NCBI GenBank assembly: GCA_029851415.1
Contig: CM056742.1
Coordinates: forward strand, 84,434,748 to 84,498,747
Origin: Eretmocerus hayati
Taxonomy: Eukaryota > Arthropoda > Insecta > Hymenoptera > Aphelinidae
Direction: 5' to 3'
DNA: 64,000 nucleotides
The notes beneath the pieces were generated by a model. It had not been told where the DNA came from. It saw only the letters and a program-made list of their open reading frames with translations, and searched no databases. Made by a program: the position numbers and the translations under genes. This document shows, piece after piece, positions 21,078 to 30,716 of this stretch (its first letter is position 1; each line of letters starts with the position of its first letter).

Positions 21078-22239
21078 AATTTCATTGAGGGTCCTCGAGA
21101 TTGTGGGAAAACTCCTTGTAAAGGTCTCTCATTCATGATTTTTTGTCCCAGAAGAAATGACGTGGACAGGTATCGCGTCGATTCTTTTTACCACAAGGTA
21201 TGACAAGTCATAGATACTTCAGACTACCCTTGGATCTAGAGAGTATTAGAAGCATTTTCTTGGAATCTGATGCTGATGACAAGAAATTCAGGGAAGCAGA
21301 TGTTATCATCTGGGATGAAGCGTCGATGATTTCCGAAAGAGCTTTAGAGGTGATCGATAGAACACTCCGTGACGTTTTTTTCAATGGCTCACCCTCTGGT
21401 CGAAAAATGGTGCTTCCAAGCGGGGATTTCAGACAAATCCTGCCATTTTCGACCAATGGAAATAGACATTCTATAACCCAGGAAACTATCACATCGTCAG
21501 CCTTATGGCCCTTGTTTGATGTGATGAAGCTGACTAAGAATTTGAAATCTAAGGGCACTGATTTTTCCAACATCCTTCTGGTGGAGGTGAGGGTAGAATT
21601 GATGAAATGAAACTGAGACCTGAGCGGAAAAGTAATGATGTGCGTAGAACCATATTCAAAGACATTAATGAAGATATTTCTACGAATAGAGTTGTTCTGT
21701 CATCTCATGAAAAAAATATCATAAAATTGAACAAGAAAATCTTGAGAATGTTCGATATTCCTACATTCTCTTACTAAGCGTTGATTATGCGACTCACAAA
21801 GGTGCAGATCAAACTGAGGAGCACACTCATCTGAAATATTCAACCGAGTTTCTGAATGGAATGCGAGATTTGATCTCCACAGAAACTTGATTTGGAAGTC
21901 AATGCTATTGTGATGTTGATTCGGAATCTGATGACTCGGAATCTGAGCGTGGCAGAGGATTTGTGTAATGGGATTCGATTGAAAATTAGGAAGTTGAACA
22001 AGCATCATATTGAAGCGGGAGTTATAACTGGGGAGAATATGGAGAGAATAGTTTTCATACCTAAGATAACACTAACCAAGTGTGAGTCTTCCCTGCCGCT
22101 TGGGAAACAGTTCTCTGGGGTCTGGGTATTCGCAATGACGAGTAATAAGTCTCAACGTCAAAGTTCAGATAAGGTTGGTATTCATATAAAACGGCCGCGT
22201 TTCTCCCATGGACAGCTTTACGTTGCTCTTTCTCGGTGA
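21078..22239 (+). pseudogene. PIF1-family helicase relic (Helitron-type)
   Basis: PIF1 helicases unwind DNA 5' to 3' using ATP; Helitron transposons carry one fused to a Rep nuclease. In order: a decayed Walker A reading GPRDCGKT (21090-21113), TSHRYFRLPLDL after a frameshift (21202-21240), Walker B DVIIWDEASM (about 21300-21330), and helicase motif III reading SGDFRQILPF (about 21418-21450). A partly broken stretch follows to 21780, and after further shifts come VWVFAMTSNKSQ and FSHGQLYVALSR (22121-22238), the canonical PIF1 C-terminal end. At least three stops or frameshifts are present, no Rep domain is visible, and upstream parts are missing. I infer a dead Helitron fragment rather than the host PIF1 gene. 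Confidence 0.75.
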
Positions 22240-23695
22240 AGAGATCCGAAGAATTCGTTCATTGAGAATAGGTTTGATGGTTCAGATGAGATCGAAAATG
22301 TTGTTTGAGATCGAGTATCTGATTTTTGATATTCCTGTCATCTATAATTCGAAATTCAAGTATATTGTTCTCAAATTTCGTTAAGATGGAGTGGAATCCG
22401 GAGTTGGGGGAGACAGTACAAGTATATAAACTGAGGAAGTAGGTGATCTTGTGGTGTTCGAACGAACAGTTGGAGAGAAAAAGTTGAAGAAGAATACGGA
22501 AAATGCTCGAAATAATCACAAGGATCCACAGAAATTGAGTGTTTGGATGGAATAATAGCATTGCATGAAACAGAGAGTATTTCTTTGAGAGCTCACAGCG
22601 AATGTGAGCAATTCCCGGACTCGTAATAATGAACCAGTACTCGAAGACTTGAAGGGAATTGATATGTTGAATAACGATCATTCGAAGAATGGAGTCGAAA
22701 TTGGAGTTGAAACAACGTTAGTAATTCCGTTCACTGATATGTATCTCTACGATTAGAAATGGTGATGACATCGATATTACAGAACTATAGTTTCGTATGT
22801 TGACGAAGTATTTCGCAAGTCTGAGTTCCAGAAAAGGGGGATGACAGTGAATTCACAGTCTTCAAATTTCTGTTGAGTAATCAAGTATGGAGTAAGATAC
22901 AATGCAGTATTTCCAATGATATAAGAAAATACATAAGAATATGAGAATGGATGAGGATCTTACACAATGATTGACTTCAAACGAAATTGAGAATAATAAT
23001 ATTAGGAAATTAATTATCATATCAAATTGAGTATACGTGTATGAATAATGATATATGGAGAACCATACTCAAATACATGGATGGGGATATTTCTACGAAT
23101 AAAGTTGTTCTGTCATCTCATAACGAGAATATCATCAAATTGAACAAGGGAATCGTGAATACGATGTTGGGATATACAACAAAATGACATTTGGTGATAG
23201 ACCTTTGAAAAAGGGACCGATGAGTGAGTTGAATTGGTGATGTTTCGACTATATGACATGATTTTCACATAAATCTTGTCGATTCTCTAGAGATAGAAGT
23301 TTATCTGAAGGATCAATTCATCCAAAAAAATGAGATGTATGACAATGGAATTTTGGGTGTCCTGACGAATATACGTCACAGACTTGATGATATTTTTGTG
23401 AAAGATGAAAACGGTCAAAATAAATCGTACGATCGTGGAGTGGAGTTAGAAAATTGCGGTGACTTACAAGATAATGGTTAATTCTCTGATCAGATGAAAG
23501 TGAAAAGAATCGTTTCGAAATTGATATCATTGAGTGGTCTTTACAGGTTCAACGTACATGTGAAAGTGAAGGCTGTAGATGAACTGAAATTGTTAGGTGG
23601 TGAAAAGATGAAAATTGGGAAATTGATTTTGAAAGATGAAGTTCATGTTGTGGAAGAGTCTTCCGTCATCGAAGATATTGATTATTGATTTTTGA
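22240..23695 (+). other. purine-rich AT-rich stretch with a second helicase fragment
   Basis: Positions 23051-23152 repeat 21648-21740 in the same orientation, including the coding word DISTNxVVLSSH (ATTTCTACGAATA(A/G)AGTTG), so part of the helicase was duplicated in direct orientation 1.4 kb away. The rest has strong plus-strand GA bias and only short frames; 23494-23688 (64 codons, lysine- and valine-rich) is the longest on this strand and has no recognised family. Confidence 0.5.
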
Positions 23696-23869
23696 TTCTC
23701 GGATATACTGTGCAATTTTTCTAATTCATATTTTTTTTGGAGAAGTTGACATCTTCTTCGCAACCCAAGCTCACTTCGAATGTTGTAATAATCTAAGAAT
23801 CTGATGAAAAATAATGATGATGGGGAGGAGGTAATTTCTCGGAAGCTCCAAAGGAAAATTCAGAAGACT

Positions 23870-24150
23870 TAAGGACCTGGAGGGGCTCAGAAAAAATTAG
23901 GGGCCCTCGGGGGCCCTCGGAGGCCCCTTGCAGGCCCTCAGGGGATCTCAGGGGAATCTCTCAGCCTCTAAGGTAAATACGGAACGTAATTTGGGTTAAT
24001 TGGTCAGAGGCAATCGGAGCCCTCAGGGGCCCTCGGTGGCCGGGGCCCTCAAGGGTCCTCGAAGGACCTCAGAGGCCCTCAAGGGCTCTTTTGGGCATTC
24101 AAGGCAGTCAAGGGAATTCAGGGGAGTTCAAGAGGATTCAGAGGAATCTC
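23870..24150. repeat. GC-rich degenerate minisatellite
   Basis: A run of imperfect units of roughly 8-13 bases built on GGGGCCCTC, GAGGCCCTCA and AAGGGAATTCA (for example 23909-23945 and 24018-24080), grading into AT-richer variants. It is clearly different in composition from the AT-rich surroundings. Confidence 0.7.
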
Positions 24151-24929
24151 ATTCTTACTACTATACATTAGGGGGCAAATATATATTATATATAGTCATA
24201 TTCATTGCTTATTTATATTTGCAATGATTCTATCAATGGAAAGATAAATTGGTCGATACATCATTTTTGAACAACTTCACTTCGATTTCTGAGAAGTATC
24301 GGTATGGCAGTTCCTGGTGAATTAAGATCAATATTCCATCTGTGAGAGTCAAAGAATCGAAATTGATTGATCTTGTGATCCAAATAATAATTCTTTATCT
24401 TCATTCAATTTGACGAAAGGATTGAGATGAAATTTTGAGAATATTGTATCTGAGTTTTATTCACAACAAATTCACAAGATTCTGAACAGGATTTAGGTGA
24501 GTAAAACCTAGAGTCTCAACGCAATTTCGACGATCTTAATTGCCAAGATAAACTCACAAACTACTCGAAGAGACGGTTGAACTTCTCGAGGCAGGAATCT
24601 ATGAAGCAGGATCAGATGAGAACGGCTGAGCTGGTCTTTTGCAGAATTCGGAGCCGGCGTTTTAGCAGCTAAGACGGATGCCGTCGGTCTATCTTTCGAC
24701 GGGATCAATCAAGCTCCGTGTCCGCACATTTCCGAACTTTGCTTTGTCGTGTCGTTTCTAGGCACACTTGGGCAAAACATTACGCGACCCGAAAACGTTC
24801 CAAGCTTCACTGTCTGAGTTTTGTCAGTGATTAACCAAAGAATTACTTTTGATTCTTGAATTTCTATGTGCGGACACAAGTTGAATTTGGTGACTCGGCT
24901 TAAGAGAATTTGGAAACTGTGCTACCGTC
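24151..24929. other. non-coding, no gene recognised
   Basis: AT-rich sequence with short unsupported frames. No motif, repeat or splice structure stands out. Confidence 0.35.
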
Positions 24930-25132
24930 GGACTGGGTAATTTTAGTACGTTTTCGGTGCTTTTCATTTTGTTTGGCTTGGCATCCCAACATACATTGAC
25001 AAAACCCACTTCTATCAGTAGTTGATCTGGAGTTTACAGTCTCAGCTTTCGATTGATGGGCGACGAAGTTCAATTTGATGTTCTGAGCTAGAGCTATTAG
25101 CAGTTGGAGAAGTGTACCAAAGTTAGACCCCG
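24930..25132. mobile_element. MITE-like pair, copy 1
   Basis: GGGTAATTTTAGTACG (24935-24950) and GTACCAAAGTTAGACCCC (25114-25131) are an imperfect inverted pair about 200 bases apart. The same ends recur in the next entry, which supports a small repeat family. Confidence 0.35.
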
Positions 25133-25340
25133 ATGGGGCAACTTGAGTTCACTTACAGAATATCTCAATTCTATCCACCATCGTGCGAGTGAATTAATTT
25201 TGATTGTTCAGAACCTCCATTCCAAGCTGTTTAAAACATCTTAAAACCTCACAAGCCATCTCCCGACTCAAGATGAGTTGAAATGAAGCTGTCGCAGGAA
25301 GGTGTTCTGAAGTTATCCCATCCTCATGCTTTTTATCTAG

Positions 25341-25751
25341 AGTGGGGTAATTTTGGTACGTTTTCCATGGTTTTCCTCCCCTGTTTTTCATTTATTAAAA
25401 TCCCAAATGCTGTAAATATTCTAATGTAACGATGGTTCCTTCAATATGGTGATATGAGTGATGGAAATGTAGCATTATACACCCATTTTTCGTTTCAGAA
25501 CACTTCGTGCCTGGTAAACTAACTGGACCACTCGCGTATCGGTGCTAAATCAACCTTTTTGGAAAATACTTCGATGAATGACCACAATCATTCACACGGA
25601 ATCTACGGTGGCTTGACACATTGTTTATGTGTGTACCAAGGAGGGAGGACAGGTTCCAGAGCAATAGAATCATTCACCTTGCTGAATGCAGCTTCGAAAG
25701 TCATTTTTCAGGGGTGTACCAAAGTTGCACCCACTGTACCAAAGCTACCCG
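25341..25751. mobile_element. MITE-like pair, copy 2
   Basis: GTGGGGTAATTTTGGTACG (25342-25360) faces GTACCAAAGTTGCACCCAC (25716-25734), immediately followed by a second partner, GTACCAAAGCTACCCG. The left ends of copies 1 and 2 share GGGTAATTTT(A/G)GTACGTTTTC. No transposase and no clear target duplication are seen. Confidence 0.4.
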
Positions 25752-25768
25752 ATTTGACGGTACTTGAG

Positions 25769-25865
25769 ACTGTAACACATGTAAAACATGAGTTACTATG
25801 CCATAATAGATCTGATTGTGTGTAACATGTAACACTCTGCTACATGTTACACGTGTTACAGGCTG
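25769..25865. repeat. palindromic TGTAACA cluster
   Basis: GTGTAACATGTA (25820-25831) pairs with TACATGTTACAC (25841-25852) around a 9-base loop. Further GTAACACATGT and ACGTGTTACA words flank it on both sides. It could form a cruciform or serve as a binding-site cluster; its function is unknown. Confidence 0.55.
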
Positions 25866-26710
25866 TCACAGTTCTGCTGACCTTGCCTGACTTGCTTTAT
25901 ACACTCCCGGTCACTTGATAGAATTGGCATATTTGGGTTCGACTGATATATGACATCGCGTGGGACGCTACATCTCCCCTGTCAGTCCATTCTTGTCCCG
26001 AGGTTGTGGTTGCATAGATCAGTATAAATTACTATAACTCATGTATATATCCTAACTATATATGCTTTCTCGTGAAGATTATTTTTTAATACAATAGTTT
26101 CGATGCAATTGTGATGTCGAGTACCACACGACATCTTGTGGAGGATAGAGGAAGAATTCGAGAAAATTAAGATAATGAGTGGCCCTGCAAATGGGCAAGA
26201 CGAGTCTAGATATAACAAGCGGGTGCCAGAAAGAAGGGGCAACTTGCACCTCTCGGATCTCAAACGGTGAGACAGGGGCAGGCGGTGATCCCTTGCGATC
26301 CTGTCTACAACATGCGGGACCGAGACTTGCGACTTTTCCTCTCAAATTTCTCTCCACTGGTCCGGAAAACTGGCAACGCCGCTGTCAGTCTTGTGGAGGA
26401 AACTCGGAAAAATGGCAACACCGCGGCTACCAAAATCTATCGCTGAGTCTCTGCTTTAGCAGTGGACCCACAGCATATCCCTGCATTGGTGTTGGTGAGT
26501 CGCAACGAGGGTCCGGAGACTGTGAAAATGAGTATGAATGACACAGCCGGTCCCCTCCGCGTTGAACTTTTTAACTCCAAAGGGCTTCTCGTCCTTCTCT
26601 TCTCTCTCATTCTCGAAAATGGCGGTGGGCCCCGATCATGCGCAGCGAGCAATCTCGCCTCGCGTCGTCTGCTACATGGTTGAGTCGCGTGGTTTGAGCG
26701 AAGAGAGAGA
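25866..26710. other. gene-start-like GC-rich stretch, no gene proven
   Basis: From about 26250 the sequence becomes GC-rich and contains GGAAAACTGGCAACGCCGC and GGAAAAATGGCAACACCGC (26365 and 26407), a near-repeat 42 bases apart, and AAAATGGCGGTGGGCCC (26616), which resembles a YY1/Pho site. Frames of 120 and 92 residues overlap here on opposite strands and have no recognised domains. It may be a promoter or 5' UTR interrupted by the retrotransposon that follows. Confidence 0.3.
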
Positions 26711-28172
26711 TTGATTGATTGATTAACGATTTATTTAAGCCGTGGTCTCGGCGGACCGTATGGCAACAGGAACACAGCTTACATTTTATAATTTTCATTT
26801 CTTACAATAAGATTTAGATAAATATCCTTAAAGCTAAGCAGGTACAGTCGATCTAAAACGATACATGATTGCATACTTCACTCAATCTCACACAGAACAA
26901 ATGTAAATTTCAATAGTAACTCGACAAACACCACTCAAAAGTGAGGCTAAGCTTAAGATAGGCTAACACACAGCACAAACTCCATTCAAGCTTCCATCTC
27001 GTGATAATAAACGGAAATGGCAGTTTTGAATGCCTCGAAAGGGGTTTTCAGACGGATACTAACGGGAATGGTTTCCCAAACCCGGGCTGCTTGGACTGAA
27101 AATGCATTCTCGTACGCGATCGTGCGAGTTACTGGAATTCGAATCCGAGATGAATGACTTCTTTGTGATCGCCGTACTTCGTCACCCAGAGGTTGAAATA
27201 GATCTGCCAGATAGCGCGGGGCAGAGGTGGTGAATACTTGATACGTCTGGACGCATAAAAAGTATTCACGGCGACGACTCAGTGATAACCAATGCAGGCG
27301 TGCGTACAGAGGTTGCAAAGCTGCGTCGCGTCGGCATCGAAAAATAAAGCGCACACAAGTATTAACGAGACGCTGCAGCTTTGCAACCAAATAAGCAGAC
27401 AGATCATAATAAACAAGGCAAGCGTAATCAATGTGAGGCATGATCAGAGCATTCACTAACAATTTTTTCACCTCAGTTGTTAGAAAGTTACCACAACGGC
27501 GCAACTTATGTAAGACTCCATGTACTTTGGAGCAAATACTCGAAATGTGAGAATTCCACGAGAGATCCTTGGAAAAAATCACCCCCAAGTTCTTGACAGA
27601 CTCTTGCAAGGGTATTATATGTCCGTCAACAATAACATGTTGCAAAAGGGATGTATCAATCCTCATGTGATGTTGTACTGAGGCACTTAGTATACCCTTT
27701 GTCTTAGGAATATTAAGAGTAAGTTTAAAGTCTACAGCCCATTGCACTATACTAGCACAATCTTCGTTCATCTTTACCATCATCTCGGGCGATTCAGAAG
27801 GTTTTCCTTGGATGTAAATCTGAAAATCATCAGCAAAAAGCATACCCTTGCAATGTCGCAGGACTCGCATGATTGGATCTATAAAAATGAGGAAAATAAT
27901 TGGTCCTGGGTTTGAATCTTGCGGAAAACCCGAAGACGTGGGTTCAAATTGTGATGGACTTCCATCTTCGTCGACAACAGATTGTAATCTGCCACTCAAA
28001 AAAGAATGGAACCACATTATGGTTTCATTGGAAAAGTTTAATTCCTTCAACCTGCGCAGCAGTAGCTCATGGTCCACACTGCTGAAGGCAGTTTTGAAAT
28101 CAAATAAAACATGCAATGTCACTAGACCCTTTTCGACACCGACACGAATGTCCTCAGGAATTTTCAGCAAGG
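26711..28172 (-). mobile_element. 5'-truncated non-LTR retrotransposon
   Basis: On the minus strand the insertion starts abruptly inside the reverse transcriptase (about 28172) and ends with the microsatellite tail TCAATCAATCAATC (plus strand 26711-26724). AGAGAGAG occurs at both borders (plus strand about 26702-26709 and 28175-28184), a likely target duplication. 5' truncation and a tail of short repeats are hallmarks of target-primed reverse transcription in CR1/jockey-like LINEs. Confidence 0.85.
26986..28170 (-). CDS. non-LTR reverse transcriptase, C-terminal part
   Basis: 394 codons are open without any stop, an unusually well preserved piece. It begins mid-domain (the first codon in the frame is TTG, not ATG) with LLKIPEDIRVGVEKG and FDFKTAFSSVDHELLL (RT block with the first catalytic Asp). 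Next come QDSNPGPIIFLIFI, where the family normally has Q-G-S-x-L-G-P-L, so Gly to Asp and Leu to Pro changes may mark a damaged copy, and the catalytic FADDFQIY (plus-strand 27826-27837). The thumb region and the LQRLVNTCVRFIF / LHWLSLSRRREYF blocks follow, typical of jockey/CR1-type LINE C-termini. The enzyme would copy LINE RNA at the nicked target. The endonuclease domain and ORF1 are missing because of 5' truncation, so the copy cannot move by itself. Confidence 0.88.
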   Translation of the reverse strand: MLKIPEDIRVGVEKGLVTLHVLFDFKTAFSSVDHELLLRRLKELNFSNETIMWFHSFLSGRLQSVVDEDGSPSQFEPTSSGFPQDSNPGPIIFLIFIDPIMRVLRHCKGMLFADDFQIYIQGKPSESPEMMVKMNEDCASIVQWAVDFKLTLNIPKTKGILSASVQHHMRIDTSLLQHVIVDGHIIPLQESVKNLGVIFSKDLSWNSHISSICSKVHGVLHKLRRCGNFLTTEVKKLLVNALIMPHIDYACLVYYDLSAYLVAKLQRLVNTCVRFIFRCRRDAALQPLYARLHWLSLSRRREYFLCVQTYQVFTTSAPRYLADLFQPLGDEVRRSQRSHSSRIRIPVTRTIAYENAFSVQAARVWETIPVSIRLKTPFEAFKTAISVYYHEMEA

Positions 28173-28184
28173 CAGAGAGAGAGA

Positions 28185-29640
28185 GCGAGGATGATGTTGC
28201 TCACTCTGTCTGCTGCGTCACGACGCTGTCCCTAACTCGCCCCTTCTCGATATTCCTGCGCCCCTGATACTTCGATCTTGCACGACTCGCTCAGACGGGC
28301 TGCGAAAGGAGATCTCACCAACCCCAGGTCACCACCCACTCGCGATATGAATGAGACCCATGCGCGCTCCACATCCGCGCATGTGCTGATGAAATTTGCA
28401 TCACCAAGCGGACTAAATCAGAGCATGCGTCCTCAGATGCATACTTGCCACAATATTCTCGCTTGCGGTCGTTGCATTCTCTTTTGTCCACCCTCGCTTT
28501 TTGTAAAGGCAACTCCTACTGACGTACTTCCATTCTTCCAGATTGAAAACAAAAACTTAGTGTTAGTGTCCCACATCCACGGAAATTTATGCAAAAACCA
28601 GACGATTACCGCTTACTGTTTATTTATGACCTCAGTCAAACTCCTGAATTTTCATTGTTAAAGTGCCTCCCCATTTATCACGTACATGCACAGTGTTGAT
28701 GCGATCGACAGCTCAGAGAGAAAGCCGAAATATGTCCATTTTAACATGAATTGAACCGCGAGTAAGCGAAAGAGTAATAAAAATTTCCCAATGACCCCTA
28801 TTCTCATACTGATTCTACGAAATATGCATTCTTCTTTGAATTTCTTGACTCGAAATCATTGTCCATCCAGCAGCTGCGGCGATAAACTGGACAGATCGGT
28901 AAGAACTAAGGATAGTTTATAGCACCGCATCCGGAAAGCTCGCGACCTCATTCCATTATTTCAATTCGAGACAAGGAAATCGACCCGTTGTTCATCATCA
29001 GCTGCGCGATGTATCCCTGACAATGATTCCCTAACTTTAATTCACGATCAAATGAATCCACAAGAGTATTGTGAGCTTCAAAAATCAGAGCCTTTGATTG
29101 CTCCAGGAATGAACGAGGACAAAGGTTCGAGCTCACCCTCGGACTGAGGAAATGCCTCTCGATTGCATTTTTATTACCTAGTTTAGAAAAACAGTTGTCT
29201 CTTTGTACTCGCACGATCCCGTCAGTTCTGCTCCAAAATTGTTGTACCGCTTGAAATAACATTCATGTGACTGAGTATAAGTGTGTGTGTGTGTGATTGT
29301 TATTTGTTAATTTGATGTTGACATTTAAGAGAATCTAGATATAATAATGATCACTTCGAAGATAAGCAATATAATAGTCACGTAATAATATTTTAGACAA
29401 TTTAATAAGGGATTGTCTATTATAAATTATTATTATAAATTGTTATCTATTCAATGAGAAAACTTGCAAGTTTCTCAGCAAAATATACGCCAGAGAATGT
29501 CTCGTTATTGAGCATTTATTTAGCATTGTAGGCGCCACTCGTCGGGAACCAAAAAAATCCGATAGTTTCCAATTTTCGGCGCAACGAATGCCACTTGCTG
29601 GGACAAGCATGTACGTCCCACCAGGCCCCCCTCCAAGATG
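28185..29640. other. non-coding, no gene recognised
   Basis: Several frames of 100-127 codons exist (28278-28661 plus, 28948-29262 minus), none with a recognisable domain. A (TG)n tract lies at 29280-29295. The part from 28185 to about 28320 is GC-rich and continues the flank interrupted by the LINE. Confidence 0.35.
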
Positions 29641-29654
29641 TTACCGCCCTCGAG

Positions 29655-29661
29655 TCTATAA
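29655..29661 (+). promoter_or_regulatory. possible TATA box
   Basis: TATAAAA at about 29657, in a moderately GC-rich context, lies about 145 bases before the ATG of the open frame at 29804. No insect initiator (TCAGT) sits at the ideal distance, so support is weak. Confidence 0.3.
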
Positions 29662-29803
29662 AATCACCCCCTTGAGTCAGACCCATCAATAGCCGAGTCT
29701 GGATGTCTCAACTTGGGTTGACAAAAGGCATGTATAGGCCAATCACGAATCGAGTTTTCACACCACCACTGGGTGGCTTTTTTAATTTTTCCCTTGCCCC
29801 AAA

Positions 29804-30112
29804 ATGCAAGTTGCCTCCCAAAAATTCATCGGGTCTTCGCACAGAACCTCACTTCTCACTCTGCTCCTGGGTGCCGACCTGACCAGTTCTAGAGCAGTTC
29901 TTTCACAGTTCCAATTACTGAACTTAGGATTTTCTTCCGGTGTCCCGACCGCGAATTTTCCTCGTAACCAAGTTCCACTGTTTTCTCGGCACAACATCCT
30001 GAGGAGGGGCCTGGGATCGCTACCTTCCAATCCCAACACCGCAAGCTGTAACGAGTGGGCCCAGGGACCAGTTGAAATAAACTATCAAGCATCCACAGTG
30101 ACAGACGAGTAA
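29804..30112 (+). CDS. possible exon, unknown protein
   Basis: 102 codons are open from an ATG (MQVASQKFIGSSHRTSLLTL) to TGA CGA G|TAAGTTTTC, where a donor-like GTAAGT overlaps the end of the frame. The start is weakly hydrophobic (LLTLLLGADL), which might be a poor signal peptide. No family is recognised. The minus strand is also open across much of the interval (29782-30092), so openness is weak evidence. Confidence 0.2.
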   Translation: MQVASQKFIGSSHRTSLLTLLLGADLTSSRAVLSQFQLLNLGFSSGVPTANFPRNQVPLFSRHNILRRGLGSLPSNPNTASCNEWAQGPVEINYQASTVTDE

Positions 30113-30716
30113 GTTTTCATCTATTCCACTACCATTTCTCTTCTGCGTTAAAATCAATTTTTATCAGTGTCATCTTAGTACCGCGTCGCGAGTGAAGAGT
30201 GATTTATGTAAAAATAATTCCTGAGATCACGTACCTCCTAACGATTGTGGGAGGAAAAACACTCGACAGTTTTGTCTGAGTTATTTTTCCAGAACCAATC
30301 ATTGAGAAGTTTTGCAGGTTCAAAAGTGGTGGAAAATTCGCCGCAAGCTAGGATTTTTTTTCTTTTCGCGATAACATTTTTTTGTAGCATTTCAACGTCC
30401 AACTCTTCGGATACAAAAGATTCTCGAGTCCTTGGGGTCACTCCCAGACTCAAAACTTTTTAAATCAGCGTCAAAATAAATTTTCAAATTAAAGTGCTTC
30501 CGATGTAATACAATCGAATGATTTCCCGAGAATAAACGTAATAGACAGAGGATGGGGGAGAGGAAAAAAAATTCCAATTTTATGACTGTATCATGAGTAT
30601 GGCTTGAAACATATAGGGTATGGCTAGAGTAACGGAATTTCGAATGTTTACAAAGAGCATGATCGTTTCTCGTATCATCATTCATCTCAACCTAACCTCA
30701 TCACATTTCGAAAGTA

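Noticed and set aside
22259..22681. Minus-strand 140-residue frame
   Set aside because: Low-complexity, leucine/serine-rich translation of the purine-rich helicase neighbourhood; no motif and no splice context.
26179..26541. 120-residue protein on the plus strand
   Set aside because: No domain, opposite-strand frames equally open, and GC-rich composition lowers stop frequency; not supported as a gene.
27848..28267. Plus-strand 139-residue frame
   Set aside because: It is the opposite-strand shadow of the LINE reverse transcriptase.
28278..28661. 127-residue plus-strand frame
   Set aside because: No recognisable domain, no upstream promoter evidence, and an opposite frame in the same place.
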